A stretch of 64,000 nucleotides of DNA from NCBI GenBank assembly GCA_032358165.1, contig JAALGY010000063.1, positions 558,001 to 622,000 of the forward strand. Reading direction: 5' to 3'. The notes below the pieces were generated by a model. It was given only the letters and a program-made list of their open reading frames with translations. It did no database searches and had not been told where the DNA came from. Both the position numbers and the translations under genes were made by a program. Source of the DNA: Diplosphaera chodatii. Lineage: Eukaryota; Chlorophyta; Trebouxiophyceae; Prasiolales; Stichococcaceae. Positions within the stretch are counted from its first letter, which is position 1; every line of letters begins with the position of its first letter. Positions 48,448 to 60,181 of this stretch are shown piece after piece.

Positions 48448-48822
48448 ATTGGCAATGGGGACATCGCAGCTCTAGGGACAGCCGCCAAAGGACCTTGCAG
48501 TTTGAGTTGAGAGGGCAATACAAGCCCACTGAATAGACTGTTACATTTGGACCAAATGAGTGTGGGGCAAATGCGAGGCAGTCAGCACATTTCTGAGCGG
48601 GCAGCTGGGCGCATGCTTGCCATATGGTTGTGTCTATGGAGAAGCATCATGTCATGCTGTCCAATGTTTGTACACTGCGACTTGTCAGCATTTCGTCAGC
48701 CCTCAGTTTGGAAGACGTGTTGGGGCACAGCTGGTGATGTCCTGCAAAACCGTTCATCACCGCACTGCGCATGTCGAATAATTCCCACCGCACAAATCTG
48801 GCACTGCATCCTCTGAACAACA
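48448..48822. other. Convergent intergenic region, LHC and SRP68 3' ends
   Basis: About 375 bases, presumed 3' UTRs of both genes. Nothing else recognised. Confidence 0.5.
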
Positions 48823-51800
48823 TCAAGCCCAGCCGAACAGGCGAGACGTCAGACTGCGTGTGGCCGGCTGCTTTTCGACCCGGTGGTCCAGTGGCGGTGG
48901 CTGGATGTACTCACGTGCGCTGTCCAGCACGATTGGCCGCACCGGCACAGCCTGTGCATGGAAACTTCACACTGGTTGGTTGCTGTCGACAGCTGCACCT
49001 CGCAGCACAGCGAGTCAGGCTGTGACAGTGTATAGGAGTCACAGAGGGTTTAGGCAACCTGCTAGAGCCTTCTGGGCGCTCACCTGCAGGGCGGGGATCA
49101 GCGGGGCGATGCGAGCGTCCCCGCCTCCGGGGGCGCCCGCAAAGGAGGCCGTGCTGCTCAGGTGGTCGAGCATGTACCCTTCATGCTGACCTGGCTGCTG
49201 CCCGCCAGCCAGCGAGAGGTCGGCCACGTCTCCTGCGACAGTGCACCAAGAGTCGCAGCAAGTGGAGGGCCACATCACACCATGTGCACACCCTGCTGTG
49301 CATGCCAGCCATGCAGCTCGTCGACATGTATGAGTGGACACCTCTGCTGCGTTGCCACACCGCACCTGTCAGGCGCTCCTGCTCGACTGTGGCTCCGGCA
49401 TGCGCCACGACCCGGAAGGCCGTCGCCGATGCCTGCAGCCGCTGCAGCTCATCCAGGGCAGCTGCATCCGGGTGTTCGCACTCCTGCATTGTGTCCATCG
49501 CGCACAGTCAGCCAGCTTGACACAGTCCACGTGGACGCGAAGATGATGCACCAGTGGACATGGCGGGTTCCACACCGGCTGAAGCAGGTTGTCAACAGGG
49601 ATCATCTGCCACTGCAAAAGACACACCCGGTAGCGCCATGCTTTACCAGGTTTGGAGAATATGCTACCACCACAGTCAACGGTTTGCCAGTTTGCAGCAA
49701 CGTTATCACGTGCAGGGACGCACCTGATGGCGGTCGACAGCGGTCTGGATGTGCTCCAGGGTGCGCTGGAACAGCGCTGCGGCCTCGGGGCGGCGGCCGG
49801 CGGCGAGGTGCGTGTGGGCCACATAGTAGCAGCGGCTCGCCTGGCAGCCCGCCGCCTGGAAGCGACATCTGCTTCTCAGCAAGACGGGCAGGATTTCGTC
49901 TGTCTGCTCGACTGTAGAGCCCGCCGCACGGTGCGGAGCTGCAAGGAGCACATGCAACAGCTGCCACGACCGTGCTCAAGTCGTCTGCTGATGGGGCGCG
50001 CGGCTGTGGTCGGCACCCAGTGCTCGAGCTGTTGCACACGGGCGTGGCCGCGGTGGGGGCGCGGTCCGGGCGCACCTGCGCCGCGGCGGCGTCCAGCAGG
50101 GCCTCGCCGGCGACGCCGCCCAGCGCCGCGGCCACGTCGGCCAGGTCCGCCACCAGCGCCGCCGCGCCCCCCTGCAGCCGCACCAGCTCCTCGGGCCGCC
50201 CGGGCCGCTCCCTGTCCTGCGGGGCTCCCATGGACGCGTCAGCACCCCAGCGCCACGGCTCACAGACAGAGGTGCACCCAGGGCTGCTCACGGTCATAGG
50301 ACCGCAGACTGCACGCTGAGGGTGAAGCGTAGGGTTCGCTGTCTATGGACAGGAACGCCGAGGTGTGCCGGTTGGAGGACACTGTGTATTGCTGGCCGAG
50401 GCATTGAGCGATGGACGTGACGACACTATGGCAGTCACCTTGCCCTTGGGGCCGGCCGACCCCAGCAGCGAGCGCTGCAGGGTGCGCTCGAAGCGGGCGT
50501 GCGCGGTGGCCGTCTGCAGCCGCAGCCGCCGCAGCGCCACCTCCGCCGCGGCGCCCCGCAGCGCCGTGTCCAGCGACCGCCACGCGGCCGCCTTGCCGTG
50601 CAGGTCTGCATGCAGCGTACGGCAGGTCAGGGCAGGCTGCAGCGGTCGAGTTGCAGGTTTACCAGCCCTGGAGCAGCAGGCGCATCGGACAGTATATGCC
50701 ATTCCAGGCGGCAGCGGTCAAGTCGATACTTTGTCAGGAACAGCATGTCTCGGCCGCGGTGGTGACCTCCACGTGCAAAGGCGTGTGCCAAGTTGTGCAC
50801 GTGTGCACCAGGCAAATGTGGGTCGGGAGATGGCAGCACTGAAAGAGCGAACAGGCAGCACCTGCAGCGGCGGCCTCCGCAGCGGCGGCGCGCCCCGAGT
50901 TGTATGCGCTGGCCAGCTTGTCGAGGGTGGCCAGCTGCGACTCCAGGCGCGGCGGCTCGCCCGCCGCAGCACCCTGCCCAGCAGGCTGCTGCGCGTCCTT
51001 GGCCGCCGCTGCTCCCGCAGCGTCAGGGCCTGCACCATCACACCTCCGACGTTCAGCCCGAGGAGCATGTTCAGGATGCTCTTCGACCGTGCAGGCTGGC
51101 CATTAGACAGCGCCCGCCTGTGGGTGTGTGCGCTTGCCTGCGGCCGCCAGCTGGGCGGACAGCTCGGCGGCGGCGTGGACGGCGATGCGCGCGGCCTCGC
51201 TGGGCAGCTCGTACGTGGTGCCGTGCCAGGCGAAGGACTCGGTGCCCGCCGCGTCGGAGGCCTGCTGCTCGGCCGCCAGCGCCGCCAGCCGGCCCTGCGC
51301 CACACACCAGCAGCCGAGCATCAGCGCGCACGTCCTGCTGCCTGAGGCCTGGAGTGGCAGCTGCCTGGACCCTGCTTGGCTGCTGGGGGGCCAGGAGCAG
51401 CCGACTGCAGGTGGAGGTCCAACATCCAGAATTGGCCGCTTGGGCAATGGGGTGCTGTGGCCTGCAGACCCAGGTGCTTGAATGCTCCGCATCCAGAGTC
51501 ACTCGGGCGCTCACCCCGAGCAGGTCGCCGGTGGGGGTGGGGGGCAGGTCGGCGGCCAGGTCCGCGGCGCCGGCGCCGTCGGTGGCGCCCAGGCGGTAGG
51601 AGCAGTACCGCACGGCCGGCTCCACCTCCTGCAGCTGCGCGCGCGCCGCGGCCTGCGCCTCCAGCCCGCCCCCCTTCGCCAGCTCGCCCCACAGCTTCCT
51701 GCGACGTCACTCACGCCTGTCTCAAAGGCTCGGCCTGGCTGCCCGGATGCGCCCTTGCCTTCTGGTGGGTCGGGCGGGCCTGCAGCCCCTACGTGTGGTG

Positions 51801-52803
51801 GTGGTGCAGGCTTGCAGCATGTGTATGTATCTGACAGCTTTGTTCTCGTCCGCATCGTGCAGCCTTCAAGACGGCAGACCGCCTGGCCAGATCCTATATG
51901 TGTAGCCGACTGCAGCCTCACTTGGCGCGCAGCAGGGCTGACAGGGCGCCCTGCCAGTCCGCCTCCTTCTCCAGCAGCGCCGAGCCGCGCAGCCACGCGG
52001 CATACGCCTCCGCTTCCAGGCCTGCACATCCACTAGCCTCGTCAGCAGGTGCTGACAGCCGCATCAACTCCTACTCACACAGGCAGCGTCATGGCAACGT
52101 TGTCCTCTGAACCAATGACTGGGTATGCACAATAGGTCTGCCAAGCAGTCAGCTGCCACACCTGTGCGGGCGTCGCCCCGCGCTGCTGCGAGGCGCGTGA
52201 GCTCGGCGCCCCAGGCGGCCGCCTTCCACAGGCGGCGCTGCAGGTGCATGCGCTTGGGCGCCTCGGGCCCCGCCGCCAGCTGGCCCTTGATCTCCATGGC
52301 CATCGCCCACGCCCGCTCCGCGCTCAGCAGCGGGATCGCCAGGAAGCTGCACGCACCACAACAGGCTCATCGCATTGGACTGGATAAAAATAAGATAAAA
52401 TAAAGGATCTCCCAGGAAGAGATATGCCGATACCACGGCTGCCTGAGTGGCACTCACCGCGCATCGGTGCAGGTGTGCGGCTCCATCTTCTTCTTGGCAA
52501 AGCGGCCCCGGCCATGCAGAAACTTTGTGCTCTTGTACAGCCGCCGCAGCCGTCGCGAGCAGTATTGCCTGTGCGGACGGCGTCCAAACAGCACTGAGAC
52601 ACGCGCGACAAAGGACTCATTCGTGGCAATGATTTGCTTATGATGAGCACGGCTTGCCTGTAGCGGCCATAGTCGCCGTGGCGCAGGCCGTGCTGGGCTT
52701 GTGCGGTCCTGATCGTGTGCAAGATGTCCATCGATAGCACAGGCAGCTCAGGCGTCGCCACTGCAGCGTCCTTGACGCTTGGCTCTTCGATGAGCCCACT
52801 CAT
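48823..52803 (-). CDS. SRP68: Signal recognition particle subunit SRP68
   Basis: The start ATG is at 52801-52803 (MSGLIEEPSVKD). The N-terminal RNA-binding domain is well kept: LSMDILHTIRTAQAQHGLRH, GDYGRYRQYCSRRLRRLYKS, then AERAWAMAMEIKGQLAAGPE, KRMHLQRRLWKAAAWGAEL, AEAYAAWLRGSALLEKEADW and EVEPAVRYCSYRLG. These are diagnostic of SRP68. The middle is helical and Ala-rich with less conservation. The C-terminus holds the SRP72-binding helix (PIVLDSAREYIQPPPLDHRV) and ends SLTSRLFGWA with the stop at 48823. SRP68 binds 7S RNA with SRP72 and is needed for protein targeting to the ER. Some middle exon edges are approximate. Runs of Ala/Arg in this GC-rich stretch make the opposite strand look open. 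Confidence 0.93.
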
Positions 52804-53292
52804 ATTGCTGAAGTCAAGTGGCAGCCTGCAAGATTGGTGACCACAGGTGCAGAGCTTCACACATGAGCACAAGCTTGATAGGGTCAAACCTCACACGGCT
52901 TTGTGAGTTCTGTGGTTCTGTGTAGGCTTTGTGAACACCCAAAGACCTGTCTACAACTTGCTCGCCAGGGAAAACCCTGTCAGATCATTCTGCATCTGCA
53001 GATTTCTTGGCATGTTTGCTGTGTCGCACTATTGCACTTGCAGCGGCCGTTTCGGGTGATGTACATGCTCTGACGTCCGCTATCTGTGTGTTGGATACTC
53101 TTGTGACCACGCAAACTGATCATGCAGATCGCCTCCCAATGCTTACCGCTGGCAGCGGCAGCGCCATGCATAGGAAGACAACAATCTAGGCTGCCAGCGA
53201 CGCACAGCCAGTGCAATCCGTCATGTTCCTCGCACGCCCCCTTCACGGCTCACAGGCAGCACATCGTGCGTGGACAATCTCTGGTCGTGCGC
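52804..53292. promoter_or_regulatory. Divergent upstream region, SRP68 and the 109-aa gene
   Basis: About 490 bases between divergent starts. It may contain an upstream exon of the plus-strand gene; otherwise 5' leaders and promoter. Confidence 0.35.
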
Positions 53293-53879
53293 ATGGGCAT
53301 CAGAGCAGTCGAGAACTTTGACAGCACATTTGAGCTATCCGAGGACTCCAGATCGTCACTGGTTGAACTGCTCAGCACGGAGACATTTTGTCAGCAGGTG
53401 CACGACATTTGGTGTGCTCTGCAAGGGCTGATGTTGTCCTTTGGATTGCACCCGTTGCATCCTTGAGTCTGGCAGCGCATGTGAGATGTTGCAGTCTGTC
53501 AGACATGTATATTTGTGAACTCTGCGATCATGCTCTTATGTAGGTGTGCAGGGAAACAAAGCAACAGGAGGGCACACAGCTTAGATTTGCTGACATCCTG
53601 TTCCAACCTGTACCATGGAGCGTGCAAACCAAAAAGGTTAGCTCCCTGCGTACGCAGTGAACCTGCTGCAGAGGTGCCAAGCGCAGTGGTAAGTGGGCAA
53701 GGCCTCATGCAGCAGGCTGGTGAGACCGTGCGTTCGGCTGTACGCAGGGCATGCCAGCAGAGTATGAGCAGTACCTTGATGACCCAACGTACGCTATCAT
53801 CAATGTGCCGCCCAATTTCATGTTCAAGGCTAAAATCTTCAAGCCGTCTAGGCTGTGCGCCATCTACAAGACCGTTTGA
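53293..53879 (+). CDS. Small protein of about 109 residues, unassigned
   Basis: Three exons join in phase 0: 53293-53397 (MGIRAVENFDSTFELSEDSR...), about 53546-53637 (ETKQQEGTQLRFADILFQPV, PWSVQTKK) and about 53748-53879 (GMPAEYEQYLDDPTYAIINV, PPNFMFKAKIFKPSRLCAIY). The reading ends at TGA 53877-53879. The exons have clean donors and acceptors and a protein-like composition with aromatic and charged residues well spread, so I think they are real. I do not recognise the family. The first exon is open further upstream (IVRGQSLVVR before the Met), so the protein may be longer at its N-terminus. It is divergent from SRP68 and convergent with IMPACT. Confidence 0.6.
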
Positions 53880-54043
53880 TGCCCGCGAAGTATGGTGGCT
53901 TTGACAATTAGGATCTAGGACTGGAGTTGTACAGAGTGGTTTGATTCTCGATTTCCCTCTTGCTGAATAGCTTTCAGCTAGGATAACCGCCCGAAGAAAC
54001 TGTGGCATAGCGGCAGGCATGCAGGTTGTCAATTTGCAAGCTG

Positions 54044-55540
54044 TCACGCCTTCTTACTGGACCGCCCTGCTGCCTTGCTGTCCCGTTTGTCATAGCCGGA
54101 GTCTTCCAACAGGATGCGGGCAGCATTGTTGATCAGTGTGAACCGCATGGGACCCAGCAAGGTCCCGCCAAACCACCGACTGACCACCACGACCACGTTG
54201 CGCACCTGCACATCGTTGCCGCCTTCATCAACGCTACATTCTTTCATTGACATCAGCATCATGAAGAAGACCTGCAGACTGTGCCAGCAGACACAATGTA
54301 CCTGCAGCAGGGTGCAGGCAGCATGTGTGCATGACGAGCAAGCACTAACAAACCCACATTCATTATTTGCAGCAGGTGCAGCAGGCGGCTGCCGGCGGCA
54401 CTCTCCCCATCGTCATCGCAGTCCTGATCGAACAGCTGTCGCTGCTCCGACCAGATGCGGTACGCCATGATGTTGTGTGTTGCCTGCAGGCTGCGACGTC
54501 AGCATTGGCTCACGTACACGGGATGCAGGCTCGCTGAGACTGGGCGCTCATGATGGCAAAGACCAGGATGCAGGTGCATTCACTATCCTTGCAACCAAAC
54601 ACAAAGTTGCTGCGCTGTACCTTCTGGACCTTCTTGTTCTGCATCAGCGTCGCCATGACCGCTGCGACATCCTCGCGGCTGTGTATGGGTGCCAGGTGTG
54701 CCTGGAATGTGGATTTGCGTTCAATGAGTGGCTGCCCCGACACAATCCCAGCCGCTGCATCAACGGAAACCGACTGCTCGCCAGGCCTTGATAGCTCTTC
54801 CTGCTGTTGAACGGTCAACTGCTCCAACTGCCGACGACCTTGCTGCAAACATCAGATACCATGGTGCGCTTCAGGACGCCCGCGGATAAGTGTATGTCCC
54901 GTGCATGGTCAAAGTATCCTCCTCTTCCAGTCTCGGCTACACCAGGCCTCACCTCCGCCCTCTGCTCGACTGCTGCAGCCTCTGCAGCGGCTGCAACCAC
55001 TGCCGCCGCATGTGCCTCCTCCCCGGCCGTGCTTTCGAGCGTGGCATCCAGGTGGTCCCTGACTGCCTCTGCCCATGTGTACAGTACTGCCTCTCCGGGC
55101 AAGAAGAGGTCATTCAGCTGTGCGAACGCCCAGTCTGTGACCCCTGTCGTCACGCCGTCGCCCTCAAGCACCGCCAATGGTGCGGCATGTGCAGGGTAGT
55201 CAGCAGGCAGGTGCGCGCGCAGTGTCACCAGCTGGCCCCTCACACTCAAGTTGATCTGCAATCAGCACAGCAGACTTGAATCGCAGAGCGTATCATCACA
55301 GTACATTGATGTTGCACCAGAAAGGTCGTGCCACCGCACAGCACGGCGCATGCAATGCTGCAGGTGCAGCAGGAACAGCGTGCCGTCACTGCTTTGTTAT
55401 CTCCGTCAACGCTGCATTCGGGGCCGTAGATGGCTTGCAGCGCCAGCAGTTCCTCCTCTTGAGCTAGTAAATTGTCCAGCTTTCCGCTGCTGCGCAGAAT
55501 GGAGTCAGGTGTCTGACAGAGCAAATGCACAGGTCTGTAA
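54044..55540 (-). CDS. IMPACT/YIH1 homologue (RWD plus IMPACT domains), 5' end approximate
   Basis: The first supported exon encodes TPDSILRSSGKLDNLLAQEE and ELLALQAIYGPECSVDGDNK, the start of an RWD domain; the next gives INLSVRGQLVTLRAHLPADY, PAHAAPLAVLEGDG and a helical segment ending in an Ala-rich tract. The IMPACT (UPF0029) domain follows: IVSGQPLIERKSTFQAHLAP, IHSREDVAAVMATLMQNKKV, NIMAYRIW and the signature RNVVVVVSRWFGGTLLGPMR, FTLINNAARILLEDSGY. It ends in a lysine-rich tail at 54044. IMPACT competes with GCN2 for GCN1 through its RWD domain and so dampens the amino-acid starvation response. The start codon could not be fixed; frames upstream to about 55605 use only non-ATG codons. 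Confidence 0.88.
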
Positions 55541-56481
55541 TCGCAAAGGCGATATGCACATGAGCATGCAGAAGGATCAACAAACGGCGCAGGTGGGTTC
55601 TGCACAGCACATTTGTATTGCCAATTGAGCTACAGCGATCAATGCACAGATGTCAAAGCATGTGCCTTGGTGGCAGCAGCAGGGTTTTGCAGGAGGCATG
55701 GCAGTTCCGGCAGTAGGTAATAGGTGAATAGATTTGGAAGGTTGTCCATGTTCGGTTTGCGATGTTTGCATTGGGGTACTACTACCGTGTAACTGGCAGT
55801 CCAGCAATGTTGGAGGCAACTCTTGCAGATTGCATTGATGGATGTTTATCGTATCAAATCCAGAGGACACATGCAATGCCGGGGCGGTGCATGCAACCGC
55901 CAAGTCATGCGCAGTCAGAAATCAGTTCAGCAATTGAGCTCGAACGAGCTTGTGTCCCAAAGCCGTCACGATGTCTGAATCAAAAACAGGTTTCAAACGG
56001 GTAATCAACGCAACGAGTTCCTGTGATCGGGCACTACCAGCTCCTGAAGCAGGTTCAATCGAGCTCTGATGAAAAGCTGCTCAAGAGCTGTTGCGATCTC
56101 GATGGTCTGCCGGCGTCATCAGCGCCCCGTCCAGCCATCGCCAGTGCCGCCCAGCCCTTGTGCCGCGTGTGCCACTGCGCCGCACCACTCTGCTGCTCCT
56201 CCTCCTATCCTTCTGTTCTGCTCTGACTCTCCTATCTGTCAGCTGACTACCTTGTATAGAGCCGCGTAATGCAAGCACTTGTGCGACTGAGGTTCCGGTT
56301 GACGGTTTTTGCGTCGTCTATCCCCCGCATGTGTTGGAAGTCAGCTGCATGCCTGCTGAAGATAGCGCAAGATGCTCAGCCGCTGCCAGCGACACGCTCT
56401 TGGTACCTGTGGAACATCAATGATGCAAGTTACATGCTGCAAACGGTTTTGACAACACCGTGCACTCAGCGCGTGGCCTGG
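55541..56481. other. Intergenic: IMPACT promoter and GH5 3' flank
   Basis: About 0.9 kb without recognisable exons. Short frames on both strands lack motifs. The missing first codon of IMPACT probably lies at its left end. Confidence 0.4.
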
Positions 56482-59400
56482 CTACGGCCAATCGGTCTGT
56501 ACAGCCGTGAGCCAGAAGCACAAGCCGCACCAGGGGTTGAGACCCAGGCCCTTAGAGAGCAGGTCCACCCGGTTCCAGGAGATGCCCCTCCAGTCGTTGG
56601 CCAGCAGGCCGCGTGTGTCGATGCTGTCGGGGTTCCACACTGCAGAGTTGCAACTTGTCAAGTTGTGCACTTCATTCGTATGTAGTTAAGCATGCACGTA
56701 GGATCCACCCAGGGTCCGGGGTGCAGCAACTGGTTCTGCACCAGCTGATAACAGCCGCCTTGCGCTCACCCCAGTAGAAGAAGCTGTCGATCTTGGGGTG
56801 CGAGTAGCCGGGCGCCTGGTTGTTCATGTACTGGATGATGCTGTTCATGCACGACACCTCCTTGGAATCGCCCAAGTTGGAGCCGAACTCGCCTGCAGTT
56901 GCAGCAGATGTATGCTTTCCGCTGGTGAACCAACTGCTATCGCAGCTGCAGCAGCAGATTGTGCCGATGTTCGGCAAAAGTGCAGTGGTCAACTCACCGA
57001 TGAGGACAGGGTACTTTTTGGTGGTGCCCTGGTATGTGAAGCCCGTCGCCTGCTTGTCACCGAAGGACCATTGGAGCCGCTCCCACAACCCCTTGCCTGC
57101 ACAACATCCCAAGGCAGAGATGATAAACGTACAGTCACAGCAGACACACCATTTAGACAGCCAGGTTTGCAGGGATTGTAGAGCAGGCTTGGCATGGTTG
57201 CACACCCTGATAGTGATCTGCGGCGCCTGTCACAGCAGGGCAGTAGGGGTGCGGTGATAGCACAATCTGCTTTGCCCATGTAGCCGTGTGGATGGCCTGG
57301 AAGAATGGCGTTGCATCTGCGTACACTGCAGGGTTCATGCTGCAGAACCAGGCACAATGGCATCAGGGACTGTTTGTTCATGCTGTGCCCCATGCTTCAT
57401 TCTAATTTGCATACACCATAATGTGTGAAACAACACATGGATACGATCCTCACCCCTTGCCGGAGATATAGCTGCGAATCGTCTTAATGACTGTTGGGTC
57501 CGTTGTGAAGCCATCACCGTAGTTGGACCAGCCTTGGGCCTGAGGGACAGTAGACAATGATAAAATGGCTGCATGCCAGCAATCCCATGCGTGGGTAATG
57601 GTCACCAAACCCACGAACCCTCACCTGCCCGGAGCCTTCCACCAGGAACAGGCAGTCCTTGCAGATGGGGTACAGGGCATCGAAGATCTCGGTGTAGAAC
57701 TTGGTCAGCGTGCCCCAGCCCTTGCATGCTGCCCACGTGCTGCAGTATGCAAGCATCGCCTTGTCAGCGGCACGGGTGCATGCGACGTCAAATGTGCACG
57801 AAGTTACTCTCTGCTGCAGCACATCTGCCTTAAACACAGCTGCGGGTCTTACCAGTCGTAGCCATCTGGCTCGTTGGTCGGGTCGATGAGGATACGACCC
57901 TGGGCACCCTTCAGCTTGAGCACTTGTCTGCAGGGTCACCAGCAGTTGTCCATTGGCTGACAGCCACAGATGATCTGTGACGTGACTGGGATGAGCTGCT
58001 CACATGCATTGCACATCGGACGACGCGCACAGTCGAATGCAGCATCATGCAGCAGGTCCGAGACTTACTGCAGAAGCTTCTTCCAGTTGGCGATGAAGTA
58101 TTCGGTGTCATAGAAGGACTGGTCGCCGCCCTTGTTGCCATGGTAGTCCAGCTGCACATAGAAGCCCTGGTACAGGGCGTATTGCACTGCAACCACCAAG
58201 AAGAGCTTTGAGTTGATAACACAGTGTGTGAGACCTGTAGACTGATGACCACATTGTACTCATCTGTGCCACCCCGAACGCACCTGTCCAGAGGTACTGG
58301 TTCCAGGCGGTGTCAATTGGCATGCCAGCATTGCAGATGCCGCCTGCGTCCCAAGATGAGCGGTTGTCAGTTGCACGTAAGGATGCCGTAACCGAAACAG
58401 ATTGATACCACGGATCCTGACTGCATGGCGCATGATTGTGACAGCGTAACAAGGCGTCGAGCGGCATCCTGCAGCGGGAAAGCGCGCACCCCAGATGCTC
58501 GGCGGAGCACGTGGCAGAGACTTCTTTGCGGCGCCCGGCGGGAACACGCTGTCGATGACTTCCTGCTCGGAGGCGACGGTGCAGGCCTGGGGGAAGATCC
58601 TGGCCGCGCGCGTCAGGATGTCAAAGGTGAAGGGCAGCCGGATGGCATTGAAGCCCAGCGCCTTCTGGCGCCACAGGCCCGTGCGCACGTCCTTCGAGAT
58701 GCTGTCTGTGCCTTCGGACATGTCGCCCAAGAAGTTGCCTGCACAGGCAAGCGCTACGTATCAGGGCACGCATAACCTGTGCCGCATGCACGGGCACACC
58801 ACGGCCCAGCAGCTGCCGGCCCACGGGGCAGGGCTCACCGTAGTTGGGGACGTTGAAGCCGTACCATGTTGTGCCCCTGAACCTGACCGGGTAGCCGTTC
58901 TTGTTGATGATGGCCGTGCCCGCGGTCGACAGGCCTGCGGGGATGCAGCTGGACAGCGTCATGAACTTGTGCGTTTGATTGACCCACGCAGCCGCGCCCG
59001 CCCAGCTGCAGATCTGTTTCAACACCTAGCACTTCGCGTGGCTGACTGCTACGGGTCCCGCAGTGGCAACATTGTCGGTGCACTTGCATATTGGACGCAA
59101 GTACACGCGCAGACCCAACCTCCCAACGGACCACGCGACGGTGCCAGCGGCGACCAAAACGACCAATAGTACCGCGTTTGCTGCCAGATCTGGCTGTCAC
59201 GCGGCCAAGCAGCTTGGTAGGTGGCGTCCGGCATTGTGCTGGCACATAGTCGAGAACACCATCGAGGTGCAGGCGCGGGCACTGCCGTCACACGCCCTGT
59301 CGACAATGCTCAGGCAGCAACAATGCTGCATCTAGGCCCCAAACGGATCGAGGCGATCAACAAGGCCGCAGCTGTCGCATGCGGAGCTGCCAAACATGCG

Positions 59401-59640
59401 CCAACCGTTGCCCGTCGACGGGCGAGCGGCGTGGCGCTTCGTTGACGCCCGCCGACGGCCACCACGACGACATCGGCGTGTTATGACAGATCAACGGGCT
59501 TGAAGGAGGTGAACGCATGTTTGTGGGCTTGCAGGGCCTGCGGCGCCATCCTGCTGAGCACCAAACCACGCACCTGCGGCTGGCGTGGCAAGCGCTGCGA
59601 CTCCCAGCAGCAGCAGCGCGGCGATGCGTAGCGACTCCAT
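56482..59640 (-). CDS. Secreted GH5 glycoside hydrolase (endoglucanase-like)
   Basis: The start ATG (59638-59640) begins a classic signal peptide, ESLRIAALLLLGVAALATPA, cut before AGA. Exons then encode TAIINKNGYPVRFRGTTWYG, FNVPNYG, LWRQKALGFNAIRLPFTFDI, FYVQLDYHGNKGGDQSFYDT, GRILIDPTNEPDGYDW (~57850-57900), FDALYPICKDCLFLVEGSGQ, ATPFFQAIHTATWAKQIVLS, PHPYCPAV and KYPVLIGE joined to FGSN (~56890-57015). The Glu of TNEP is the acid/base and the Glu of IGEFG the nucleophile, both present, so an active clan-A retaining hydrolase is likely. The IGEFG motif is split by an intron in phase 1. The end, NDWRGISWNRVDLLSKGLGL, resembles fungal/oomycete/algal GH5 endoglucanases. Cellulose or mixed-linkage glucan is the likely substrate by family only. 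Confidence 0.9.
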
Positions 59641-60181
59641 GGCGCCTGTGTCACGTTTTGCGGCTGCGCTCAGCGGGCTGCAAGTGAAGGTGTGTCCCTC
59701 ACCGCAGGCATCAACTGATTTTCGTGCATGCTGGACTCCTGTGGCTATGTTGGGAGTCCTTGATCGGAGTTATTGAGACTGCCAACCGGCCTTCCTATCA
59801 CGCCTTTAGTCGCAGGTGCCGAAACAGTACAGTGTGAGGAGGGAGGGGAGCATGAAAGAGCGCAGAACGCAGTGGAGGATGGTCGATGCACTTGATGTAC
59901 TTGAACTTGAACAGGCTTGCGATGGCAGCCTGTTGCACCATGTCTTGTATCAAGATTGACGTATGCAGGCTTACATCGTGCATGGCTTCACTGTCAACTC
60001 CACTTCCTGTGCGGTGTTGCCATCTGCGTCAATTTCAATTTTGGCCAGTGCTATCAGATCAGCTCTTGCACATCAACTTTCTGCTGTGCAATACCACCCC
60101 ACAATTGTGACAGACTTCACAAGGCAGGCTGACGCTTGCGTCAACAATGGCAGTGGTGGCCAGCCGAATGTGGCGGCCAGG
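59641..60181. other. Intergenic: GH5 promoter and GH36 3' flank
   Basis: About 540 bases of lower G+C sequence between tandem minus-strand genes. No coding evidence. Confidence 0.45.

Noticed and set aside
50365..51345. 326-codon plus-strand frame opposite SRP68
   Set aside because: Composition is Arg/Ala/Pro only, no motifs, and the opposite strand holds the SRP68 exons.
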